This document shows, in pieces, positions 17,300-23,760 of a stretch of DNA of 30,934 bases; the stretch's first letter is position 1; each line of letters starts with the position of its first letter. The notes under the pieces were generated by a model, which saw only the letters and a program-made list of their open reading frames with translations, ran no database searches and was not told the DNA's origin. Origin of the DNA: CAILLO01 sp964579735 (GTDB lineage: Bacteria > Bacillota > Clostridia > Saccharofermentanales > UBA5734); contig CAZOHH010000025.1 in NCBI GenBank assembly GCA_964579735.1, positions 1 to 30,934 on the forward strand. Direction: 5' to 3'. The position numbers and the translations under genes were made by a program.

Positions 17300-18244
17300 C
17301 TACTTTCCGAACAGATATTGGGCGAAGGGGCTGTCCGAGGGAATCACGAGCGTCGTGTTCGATCCGATGGTGGCCTTGTACATCTCGAGCGTGTTGTAGA
17401 ACTCGTAGAAACCGGGGTCCGTGCCGTAGGCGTCGTTGAAGATGCGGGCCGCTTCGGCATCGCCTTCGCCCTTCAGGATCTCTGCCTGTCGACGAGCCTC
17501 GGACAGCAGGATCACGATCTGACGGTCCGTGTCCGAACGCATCTTGAGGGCTTCTTCGTCGCCTTCCGAACGGTACTGGGCAGCGATGCGCTGGCGTTCG
17601 GAGATCATCCGCTTGTAGACGCTTTCGTAGTTCTCCTGCGGGAGTTCGGTGCGCTTGACGCGGATGTCGAAGACCTCGATGCCGTACGCCATCATCGTGT
17701 CCGTCATCTCCTTGGCGAGGTCGATCTGCATCTGCTCGACCAGAACCTTGTCCGTGATGAGGGACGTCGCCGTGATCTTGCCGACCTTCTCGTTCATCTT
17801 CGAATACAGGATGTCGTCCAGACGCTTCTGCGCCTCTTCGACGCGGCCCATGGTGATTTCGAAGAGAGCCGGGTTGTCGATCCGCCACTGCGCGTTGTTG
17901 TCGAAGATCAGCTTCTTCTTGTCGGAGGTGATGACCTGACGAGGAGCCGTGTCGTAGGTGAGGAGCATGTTGCTGTACTTCTTCACCTGGTCGACGAAGG
18001 GCAGGCGGAGGTGGAGTCCGGTCCCGACATAGACCTTGACGAGACTGAGCTTGTCGCTCTGGGAATCGAGACCGGCCTGGACGGCCGCAGCCTGGGCATC
18101 GGTCTTCACGTATACGGAGATGATGCGTCCGAAGCGAAGGACCGACGCGGACTCGTTCTCGTTCATCTGGAAGGTGCAGAGATTGAATAGAATCACAAGG
18201 AGGACGACGGAGGCGATTGCGATCCAGAATTTCTTGCCCAGCAT
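17300..18244 (-). CDS. hflC: HflC-like SPFH/prohibitin protease modulator
   Basis: The 314-residue protein has an N-terminal membrane anchor (WIAIASVVLLVILFNLC), an SPFH/Band-7 domain (about 30-200; SASVLRFGRI, DNNAQWRI) and a helical C-terminal region with the HflC sequence SEARRQAEILKGEGDAEAARIFNDAYG and FYEFYNTLEMYKA. In E. coli, HflK and HflC form a large cage around FtsH at the membrane and modulate proteolysis. The start at 18244 is chosen because GAGAGGGGG lies seven bases upstream; an upstream in-frame TTG lies inside the hflK stop region. It follows hflK by 14 bases. Confidence 0.92.
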   Translation of the reverse strand: MLGKKFWIAIASVVLLVILFNLCTFQMNENESASVLRFGRIISVYVKTDAQAAAVQAGLDSQSDKLSLVKVYVGTGLHLRLPFVDQVKKYSNMLLTYDTAPRQVITSDKKKLIFDNNAQWRIDNPALFEITMGRVEEAQKRLDDILYSKMNEKVGKITATSLITDKVLVEQMQIDLAKEMTDTMMAYGIEVFDIRVKRTELPQENYESVYKRMISERQRIAAQYRSEGDEEALKMRSDTDRQIVILLSEARRQAEILKGEGDAEAARIFNDAYGTDPGFYEFYNTLEMYKATIGSNTTLVIPSDSPFAQYLFGK

Positions 18245-18258
18245 ATCTGCGCCCCCTC

Positions 18259-19272
18259 TCAATTCGCCGCCGTGGTCGGCACGGCGTTCGCGATGGTTCC
18301 GGTCATGGGCAGGAACTTCAGCACGTCGCCGGTGTCCTGCATGATGTAGACCTGCTTCACGCCCGGAAGGAGAATCTTGATCGCCTCCAGATAGAGTCGG
18401 GTCTTGGTCACGGACGGGTTGATCGCGTATTCCTTCTGGATGGCGATGAAGCGGGCGACGGCGCCGGTCGCGTCGTTGATGCGCTCCTGCTTGTAGCCTT
18501 CAGCCTGGTTCAGGATCTGCTGCGCTTCGCCTCGGGCGACCGGCAGCTTTTCGTTGAGGTAGGTGGTGGCGTCGTTGATCTTCGCGGTCTTGTCCTCCTT
18601 GGCGGAGGCGACCTCGAGGAAAGCGTCCTTGACCGGGTCCGGCGGCAGCGCATCCTGCAGCTGCACGGCGGTGATGGTGATGCCGAAGTCGTACTTGTTG
18701 CAGATCGCCTGCAGCGACTCGCGGACTTCGAACTGGATGGTCTCCTTCTTGTCGGTCAGGATGTCGTCCAGTACGTGGGCGGCCACGACCCTGCGATAGG
18801 CGGCTTCCGTGATGGTGCGCAGCGTCCCCACCTGGTCGTCGACGTTGAACAGGTACTTGTAACTGTCATTCACCTTGTACATCACGGCCCAGTCGGCGAT
18901 GACGATGTTCTCGTCGGCCGTCAGCATCTGCGCCTCCAGCAAGGCCTCCTCGCTGGTGATCGAGTTGTCTGAACTGTAGCCGAACTCCATGCGGCGGATC
19001 CCTTCGATGTCGATCTTCTGAGCCGTCTCGAGCAGCGGGACCTTGAACTTCAGGCCCGCGTCCTTCTCCGTCCGGACGAGCTTGCCGAACATGGTGACGA
19101 CGGCCTCCTCGTTCGAGCCGAGGAAGTAGAAGCCGGACAGCGCGAAGACGGCCACGGCGACCACCACCACGAGAATGACGATGCCTTTCATGGCCTTGTT
19201 GGGATCCTTGCCTCTCTGCTTGAAGTAGGACCTCCAATCAGGCGCGGTGAAATTCTGGTTCTGTTCCTCCAT
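18259..19272 (-). CDS. hflK: HflK-like SPFH/prohibitin protease modulator
   Basis: The 337-residue partner of HflC has a hydrophilic N-terminus of about 27 residues, a transmembrane helix (IVILVVVVAVAVFALSGFYF), an SPFH domain (EEAVVTMFGKLVR onward) and the HflK-specific features LQAICNKYDFGITITAVQLQ, ALPPDPVKDAFLEV, AEGYKQERINDATGAVARF and TKTRLYLEAIKILLPGV. HflK is the longer partner with a cytosolic N-terminal tail in the known complex. AAGGATG lies about ten bases before the ATG. The 105-base leader between the UroD-like gene and this start contains two hairpins. Confidence 0.93.
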   Translation of the reverse strand: MEEQNQNFTAPDWRSYFKQRGKDPNKAMKGIVILVVVVAVAVFALSGFYFLGSNEEAVVTMFGKLVRTEKDAGLKFKVPLLETAQKIDIEGIRRMEFGYSSDNSITSEEALLEAQMLTADENIVIADWAVMYKVNDSYKYLFNVDDQVGTLRTITEAAYRRVVAAHVLDDILTDKKETIQFEVRESLQAICNKYDFGITITAVQLQDALPPDPVKDAFLEVASAKEDKTAKINDATTYLNEKLPVARGEAQQILNQAEGYKQERINDATGAVARFIAIQKEYAINPSVTKTRLYLEAIKILLPGVKQVYIMQDTGDVLKFLPMTGTIANAVPTTAAN

Positions 19273-19294
19273 TTTGCCGACATCCTTTCTGGCG

Positions 19295-19344
19295 GCGTGC
19301 TAGCGCACGCAGGAATCGATTCGATCTCCAGTGGGCACCGGAGA
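19295..19344 (-). other. Two stem-loops in the hflK leader
   Basis: A perfect 6-bp stem with a 4-base loop (GCGTGC/GCACGC, 19295-19310) and a 9-bp stem with one wobble (TCTCC-x-GTG/CAC-x-GGAGA, 19325-19344) lie between the UroD-like gene and hflK. Neither is followed by a T-run, so they look like leader or processing structures rather than intrinsic terminators. A TAGAAT box (19355-19360) just upstream on the minus strand could be a -10 for hflK, but its -35 is weak. Confidence 0.4.
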
Positions 19345-19377
19345 CGCTGTCCCCATTCTACCACGAGTCGGGGGAGG

Positions 19378-20388
19378 TCAGAGAGGGTTGGATTCCGCAA
19401 GCGTCCGGAAGAAGGCATCGATATTCGGGATGGGAGTCTGAGGAGGAATATCGCAGCCGGAGGAGAGAACGAAGTTGTCATGGCCGGCCATATCGGCGAG
19501 CAGTCCGGAGACGGCCTCCGATACGCTCTCCGGAGTACCGCGGTCGAACTGCGAAGCGGGGTCGATGTTGCCCAGGACCAGCCGGTCCGAGGGGATCCGT
19601 CCGATGATGTCCTTCATCCGGATGGCGTTGCCGAAGTGGTACATCCTGCATCCGTTGGAGACGAGACCTTCGGCCAACGGGACCGTGTTGCCGCAATTGT
19701 GGTAGACGACGACGAACCGGTCGTCCTGGACCGCTTCGACGATCCGCTTCACGTAGGGGGTGGAGAATTCATCGTTCCAGCTCGGCGACAGCAGCCCCGC
19801 CGCAGGCTCCGCCATCATGATGCCGTTCGCACCGGCCTCCTTGAGGGCGAGGATATAGCGGATGAGGAAGGTGGTGGCCTTGTCGAGCAGGAGATGCACC
19901 ATGTCCGGATCGTCCATGACGCGATAGATGAATTCGGTGAGGCCCATGAGTCGACCCGCCAGAGAGAATGGACCGATGACGCCGGCAAGGACCGGACGAT
20001 CTTCGATCTCCCGGACGGCGAGGGAGATGGCCTTGATGCATTCGAAGGTCCGTCCGGCGCCTACTTGAGGAATCACGAGGGCTTCGGCTTGCTCGGAGGT
20101 CTCGATCAGATTGCCGGTGACCGTGGGGACCTCGTGCTCATTGAAGGCGACCGTGCAGCCGAAGGCTTCGGCCTCGATCGACAGGTCCATGTTGCTGACG
20201 GCCGCGAGGGTCGGGTATCGGTCCGCGATGACTTTCATGCAGCGTGCCTGCAGCTCTCCGTGGTGGACCAGGTCGAGGATCGTGATCCCTGCGAGGGATG
20301 CCCCCGGGAAGGACAGCACCGGCAGTGCCCTGCGGTGGGGATTCGTCTTGACGTCCTCGATCCATTTCCTCATGTCGCGCTGGCTCAT
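19378..20388 (-). CDS. Uroporphyrinogen-decarboxylase-fold corrinoid methyltransferase-like protein
   Basis: The 336-residue protein has the UroD TIM barrel but lacks the N-terminal arginine motif of true HemE. It carries a His-x-Cys...Cys set (His230 and Cys232 in YHNCGNT, Cys312 in SSGCDIPPQTP), the zinc site of MtaA/MtbA/CmuA-type methyltransferases that move a methyl group from a methyl-corrinoid to a thiol. It is therefore more likely a corrinoid-dependent methyltransferase component than a heme enzyme. No corrinoid protein or activator is adjacent. I set the start at 20388, where AAGGAT precedes the ATG, because the 41 upstream codons look non-coding and overlap the divergent regulatory region. 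Confidence 0.8.
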   Translation of the reverse strand: MSQRDMRKWIEDVKTNPHRRALPVLSFPGASLAGITILDLVHHGELQARCMKVIADRYPTLAAVSNMDLSIEAEAFGCTVAFNEHEVPTVTGNLIETSEQAEALVIPQVGAGRTFECIKAISLAVREIEDRPVLAGVIGPFSLAGRLMGLTEFIYRVMDDPDMVHLLLDKATTFLIRYILALKEAGANGIMMAEPAAGLLSPSWNDEFSTPYVKRIVEAVQDDRFVVVYHNCGNTVPLAEGLVSNGCRMYHFGNAIRMKDIIGRIPSDRLVLGNIDPASQFDRGTPESVSEAVSGLLADMAGHDNFVLSSGCDIPPQTPIPNIDAFFRTLAESNPL

Positions 20389-20517
20389 TTCGTTCGTATC
20401 CTTTCTCCGGACGGGCATTCCTCCACGCCGGACGGGTTCTTTCCCATGATAAGTGCCTTGAAGACAGGGTTCTGCGAGGAAGCACAGGAATTCTTGTACT
20501 CTTTTGCCCACTGTACG

Positions 20518-20577
20518 AACGGAAATAAGCGCTATTTACTTTGACGCAACGTAATAGTTTATACTCAAACGGAAATA
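20518..20577 (+). repeat. 10-bp direct repeat flanking the MerR promoter
   Basis: AACGGAAATA occurs at 20518-20527 and again at 20568-20577, 50 bp apart, on either side of the -35/-10 elements of the MerR gene. An interrupted palindrome (AAATAAGCGCTATTT, 20523-20537) overlaps the first copy. These may be regulator sites. Confidence 0.45.
20535..20565 (+). promoter_or_regulatory. MerR-type promoter with 19-bp spacer
   Basis: TTTACT (20535-20540) and TATACT (20560-20565) are 19 bases apart, the over-long spacing characteristic of promoters that MerR-family activators untwist. The predicted transcript would start near 20572, just ahead of the ribosome site, giving a very short leader. Confidence 0.5.
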
Positions 20578-20590
20578 GGAGGTGCGTCGA

Positions 20591-21364
20591 GTGACCATGG
20601 AATACAAAGTGAAAAGCCTGGCCGCGCTAGCCGGTGTCAGTCCTCGGACGTTGCGGCACTACGATGCGCTCGGACTCCTGCGCCCTGCGAGTACGCGACC
20701 TTCCGGATACCGTGTCTATGGAGGTCCCGAAGTCGATCGTCTCCAGCAGATCCTCTTCTTCCGGGAGCTCGGTGTCCCCTTGGAGGAAATCCGAAGGATT
20801 CTCGATGCACCGGGATATGACGCGGTCACGGCCCTTCGGAAGCATCGAAAGGACCTGATGGAACGGTGGACTCGCCTAGAGACGATGATCGGATCCCTCG
20901 ACCGCACGATCGAGGCAAAGGAAGGAAGGAAGCCCATGACGGACAAGGAGAAGTTCGAGGCATTCAAGAAGCGCATGGTCCAGGAGAATGAGGAAAAATA
21001 CGGTGCCGAAGCGCGCGGGAAATACGGAAACGATGCCGTGGACGGCTCGAATCGCCGTATCCTCGCCATGGACGAGAAAAAGATCAAGAGTGCCGAGGAG
21101 CTTGCCGCCGAGGTCATCGCGAAGTTCCTCGCGGCATTCGAGACGGGGGATTCGACGGGTCCGCTGGCCCATGAGGCGGCAGCGCTCCATCGTCGTTGGC
21201 TCGAGACATACTGGAAGCACTATACGAAGGAGGCACATGCCGATGTGGTGAAGATGTATGTCGAGGATCCCCGCTTCACGGGATATTACGACCGGCATAG
21301 GCCTGGCCTTGCGGTCTTCTTGCGCGACGCGGTCCTGTCCTGGCTCGGAGATGGTAGTATGTAG
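20591..21364 (+). CDS. MerR-family activator with TipAS ligand domain
   Basis: The 257-residue protein has an N-terminal MerR winged helix (YKVKSLAALAGVSPRTLRHYD, then GLLRPASTRPSGYRVY), a dimerisation helix (residues about 80-120) and a C-terminal TipAS-type domain of about 140 residues containing the helix HRRWLETYWKHYTKEAHADV and the end motif FLRDAVLSW. This layout and length match Streptomyces TipAL and Bacillus Mta, which activate drug-efflux or self-defence genes on binding hydrophobic or thiopeptide compounds. GTG 20591 is favoured: AGGAGG is eight bases upstream. No efflux gene is adjacent, so the target may be itself, the divergent UroD-like gene or a distant locus. Confidence 0.88.
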   Translation: MTMEYKVKSLAALAGVSPRTLRHYDALGLLRPASTRPSGYRVYGGPEVDRLQQILFFRELGVPLEEIRRILDAPGYDAVTALRKHRKDLMERWTRLETMIGSLDRTIEAKEGRKPMTDKEKFEAFKKRMVQENEEKYGAEARGKYGNDAVDGSNRRILAMDEKKIKSAEELAAEVIAKFLAAFETGDSTGPLAHEAAALHRRWLETYWKHYTKEAHADVVKMYVEDPRFTGYYDRHRPGLAVFLRDAVLSWLGDGSM

Positions 21365-21380
21365 CGAGGAGGGCATGGAC

Positions 21381-21440
21381 ATGGTGAAGAACAGACATGA
21401 TCAGGGGGTGGCGCTCGTCGTCGCGATCGCGCTGCTATAA
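21381..21440 (+). CDS. Possible 19-residue small protein
   Basis: A short ORF begins at ATG 21381, eight bases after a perfect AGGAGG, 16 bases past the MerR stop. It encodes a basic N-terminus (MVKNRHDQG) and a hydrophobic tail (VALVVAIALL). ATG 21375 in the same frame is an alternative. Its second half lies within a 9-bp inverted repeat. It could be a real small membrane peptide or a chance ORF; only the ribosome site and hydrophobic pattern support it. Confidence 0.35.
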   Translation: MVKNRHDQGVALVVAIALL

Positions 21441-21457
21441 TCCCCTATCCCCTGATC
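21399..21457. repeat. 9-bp inverted repeat downstream of the MerR gene
   Basis: GATCAGGGG (21399-21407) is matched by CCCCTGATC (21449-21457), with a 41-base loop that itself contains GCGATCGC and a second CCCC tract. No T-run follows, so it is not a classic terminator. It may still close the MerR transcript or protect its end. Confidence 0.45.
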
Positions 21458-21500
21458 GAGTCCTGCAATGTCTCCGTTCGGGTGCAGAGGGCCTGACTCA

Positions 21501-21935
21501 CTACCAGGCAAGCCATCCAAGCAAAGAGGCTCCAAGTGTCACGAAGGCGACGAGGGTCGGCAAGAGAGTCGTCGCGACGCGAAGAATCGTCCCACCCTTC
21601 TGTAATGCCAGGACGAGGACCAGGCCGAAGGCGGTAAAGAGAAGGAACATGCACAGGGCCCACTTGAAGGGAATCCCTGCGATAATCAGTAGAATCATCG
21701 AGAGAACGAACAGGAAGCCGTACGACAGATACCAGAGGGTGCCGGACCCGCTTCCGGCCTTCGCTGCGGTTGGAGTCGCGACAGGAGGCGCCGTATAAAT
21801 GGGCTGGGGCTGCGGTTGGATGGGCACCTGCGGCGTCGCGTATACGGTCTGGACCGCCAGTTCGGTCGGTTGGCCGCAGGCAGGGCAGAAACGGGCATCA
21901 TCATCCATCCTTGTTCCACATTGGCGACAGAACAT
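21501..21935 (-). CDS. Zinc-ribbon membrane protein
   Basis: The 144-residue protein starts with a zinc ribbon (MFCRQCGTRMDDDARFCPACGQ; paired CxxC at residues 3-6 and 17-20). It is followed by a proline/glutamine-rich linker (about 30-62) and three hydrophobic helices (about 68-86, 88-108, 118-143). This cytoplasmic ribbon-linker-membrane design is widespread in Bacillota and has no assigned function. AAGGGGG precedes the ATG by about eight bases, and a good promoter lies upstream, so it is probably its own transcription unit. Confidence 0.8.
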   Translation of the reverse strand: MFCRQCGTRMDDDARFCPACGQPTELAVQTVYATPQVPIQPQPQPIYTAPPVATPTAAKAGSGSGTLWYLSYGFLFVLSMILLIIAGIPFKWALCMFLLFTAFGLVLVLALQKGGTILRVATTLLPTLVAFVTLGASLLGWLAW

Positions 21936-21982
21936 GGTGCCTACCCCCTTGTCGAATGAGTCGGCCTAAGGCCGTTCCCTAT

Positions 21983-22010
21983 ATGATAGCGCTGGGCCGG
22001 TCGTTTTCAA
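21983..22010 (-). promoter_or_regulatory. Promoter of the zinc-ribbon gene, with leader hairpin
   Basis: The minus strand has TTGAAA (plus 22005-22010), 16 bases, then TATCAT (plus 21983-21988). A palindromic stem, CGGCC-TAA-GGCCG (plus 21962-21974), lies just past the predicted transcription start in the leader. Confidence 0.6.
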
Positions 22011-22018
22011 GCGGCACG

Positions 22019-22414
22019 TCACCGAGTCGGATTCTGGCGAGATGGGCGTTTGGGTGCACGTGGCGGTTTGGGAGGTTTCGGGGGGAGCGCCATGGCGGCG
22101 CCGAAAGCGCGTTCTAGGATCCGCACGAACTCGGCACGGTCTCCGATCGCCTCCTCGGGCAGGACGACATAATCCTTCATGAACCGTCCGGGCAAGGGCT
22201 CGAACGGTCGCAGGCCTGGATATCGCGCGACCAGCGCGTCGCGCTCCGCGCCTGCGGCGCGAAGGTAGACATCATCTCCCCTTACTCCGGTGAACATGTA
22301 GTCGGCGGCGAAGTAGGCCCGGCATCCGAACATCGACTTGCCGCGACAGGGAATCCCTACCAGCGCATCCTCGAGAAGCGCAACGCGTTCCGGAGTCGAA
22401 TTCTTCCATTCCAT
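22019..22414 (-). CDS. TfoX N-terminal-domain protein
   Basis: The 131-residue protein is a stand-alone TfoX_N domain: GKSMFGCRAYFAADYMFTGV, DDVYLRAAGAERDALVARYP and GRFMKDYVVLPEEAI match the family core that also occurs in competence regulators. Stand-alone forms are common in Bacillota and have no defined role. The C-terminal 20 residues are a proline- and lysine-rich tail. The start at 22414 has a near-perfect site (AAAGGAGGTGAT), which outweighs the longer frame reaching 22483. TATGAT (plus ATCATA, 22433-22438) is a possible -10 with only a weak -35. It may also be read through from the methylaspartate operon 69 bases upstream. Confidence 0.8.
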   Translation of the reverse strand: MEWKNSTPERVALLEDALVGIPCRGKSMFGCRAYFAADYMFTGVRGDDVYLRAAGAERDALVARYPGLRPFEPLPGRFMKDYVVLPEEAIGDRAEFVRILERAFGAAMALPPKPPKPPRAPKRPSRQNPTR

Positions 22415-22483
22415 GACATCACCTCCTTTACCATCATACCCGATGCGATCGACGACTTGAATGGGATTGTCGTGGAAAATCAT

Positions 22484-23404
22484 TCAGAGAGGATGGATCG
22501 TCTCGATACCGTCCGGGTTCTCCTCCCCCACCTTGCCGACAAGCGAGTATGTCTTGGCGATGGGGTCGTAGAAGAGGTCCGGCAGAAGGCGGAAGCTCTC
22601 GATTTCACCTGCGGACCGGACGTGGATGCGCGGTCCGGTGCAATGGAAGCGCTCCTCTCCGCCGATGAGGATATGATTGTCGTCGGAATAGGAGACTTCG
22701 ACGCCGCGGTCGATGTAATCCTTCACGAACGACTCGACCCGAGCGATGTCGATGCCGGGTGGATCGTTGAAGACCAGTACGAATCCTCTGCGTACGTCCC
22801 CGTGGGCGATGGGGTGCCGGTGTCCGTACTCGCGTTCGATGACCATGGCGGTCAGGTCTTCGGCGGTATGGACCATCTTCCGATAGCGGATCGAGGCGAA
22901 CACGATGGAGGCGATATCTGCCGGGCGCGGACCGAAGACGGTGGGACGCGTGACGACGACCTCTTCGCCGATTCCGACGAGGATTTCCGCGTTCATGCCG
23001 AGGAACGGGTAGATGAGGTCGAAATGCTCGACGACGACGCGACGGCCCTTCTCGACGGCAGAACGGATGGCCGTGGCAAGGACGTGGGGTTGAGTGAAGG
23101 CGGATTCGAATCGGATGTCGACGTGGAACGTGTGCGGAGTGAAGAAAGAGCCGTCATCGACCGAAAGAAGGGGGAGCGGACGGACATTGATCCCGTCGTC
23201 GTCATTGGTCAGTTCGAGACCTGGGAACATCCCCTTGATGAGCAGGGACTTGCCGGCACCGGCATCGCCGACGAGCCCGATCAATCGGTCCATGGGACTC
23301 AGATAGCGCTGGGCGAGTTCCATTCCGAGCGTCAGCAGACGCGTCTTGCCCCGCGGGGCGAAATAGAGGGCGTAGATCAGGGACTGCTGCGTGACGGTCA
23401 GCAT
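22484..23404 (-). CDS. P-loop protein with AlaRS SAD-like C-terminus
   Basis: The 306-residue protein begins with a helical segment, then a Walker A loop GDAGAGKS (46-53) in a GLVGDAGAGKSLLIKGMFPG context, followed by an NTPase-like core (VVVEHFDLIYPF, VTRPTVFGPRP). Its C-terminus has GHRHPIAHGD (His197-x3-His201) and HCTGPRIHVRSAGEIESFRLL-like sequence at 254-274 (Cys255, His261). The latter resembles the CGGTHV...TGEIG signature of the second additional domain of alanyl-tRNA synthetase. From memory, similar proteins are labelled as SAD-containing and sit in glutamate-mutase loci. Function is unknown; no tRNA-charging domain is present. It overlaps the DUF4387 stop as ATGCTGA, so it is translationally coupled and last in the operon. 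Confidence 0.7.
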   Translation of the reverse strand: MLTVTQQSLIYALYFAPRGKTRLLTLGMELAQRYLSPMDRLIGLVGDAGAGKSLLIKGMFPGLELTNDDDGINVRPLPLLSVDDGSFFTPHTFHVDIRFESAFTQPHVLATAIRSAVEKGRRVVVEHFDLIYPFLGMNAEILVGIGEEVVVTRPTVFGPRPADIASIVFASIRYRKMVHTAEDLTAMVIEREYGHRHPIAHGDVRRGFVLVFNDPPGIDIARVESFVKDYIDRGVEVSYSDDNHILIGGEERFHCTGPRIHVRSAGEIESFRLLPDLFYDPIAKTYSLVGKVGEENPDGIETIHPL

Positions 23405-23760
23405 GGCGTATTCCTCTCGCTGGAGGCAGTCGATGACGGATCTTCGAGGTCGAAGGACAGGTCCAGCAGCGGTGCGTGCTGCTGGGCGCCGTAGACGTCC
23501 CTCTCGCCGAGGGCGCCGGACGGGAGCGGTCTCAGGATCGTGGCCTTGATCGCCTTGGCCGGGGAAAAGGCGATGACTCCGAGGACATGCTCGACCGGCA
23601 CATGGTAGAGGCGGGCGATCAGCTCCGGCGTGATGCAGCGGGCATCTTGGAACTTCTGGAAGTCCTCGCGGGTCCTGAAAAGGATATCGAGGGTAAGTTC
23701 GTAGGGGCCTGAGTTCTTGCTTCGGATGACCTCCGCGACATCGATCAACCGGGTCTTCAT
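23398..23760 (-). CDS. DUF4387 protein (AtuA-associated)
   Basis: The 120-residue protein shows the DUF4387 signature near its start (VIRSKNSGPYELTLDILF, residues 11-28), then DFQKFQDARCITPELIARLY and VIAFSPAKAIKATILRP. Members are about 100-120 residues and are nearly always next to, or fused with, AtuA/DUF1446 proteins, so the two probably form a complex. The reaction is not established. GAGGTG ahead of the ATG, and ATGA overlap with the AtuA stop, fix the start at 23760. The last 20 residues after LDLSFDLED look unstructured. Confidence 0.85.
   Translation of the reverse strand: MKTRLIDVAEVIRSKNSGPYELTLDILFRTREDFQKFQDARCITPELIARLYHVPVEHVLGVIAFSPAKAIKATILRPLPSGALGERDVYGAQQHAPLLDLSFDLEDPSSTASSERNTPC

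Noticed and set aside
16523..18190. A 555-codon plus-strand open frame antisense to TPM, LemA and HflC
   Set aside because: Product is Arg/Asp/Gly/Val-rich with no domain character and lies opposite three well-supported genes; it is a by-product of GC-rich codon use.
19378..20388. True uroporphyrinogen decarboxylase (hemE)
   Set aside because: The N-terminal arginine substrate motif is missing and a His-x-Cys...Cys zinc site is present; no heme genes nearby.
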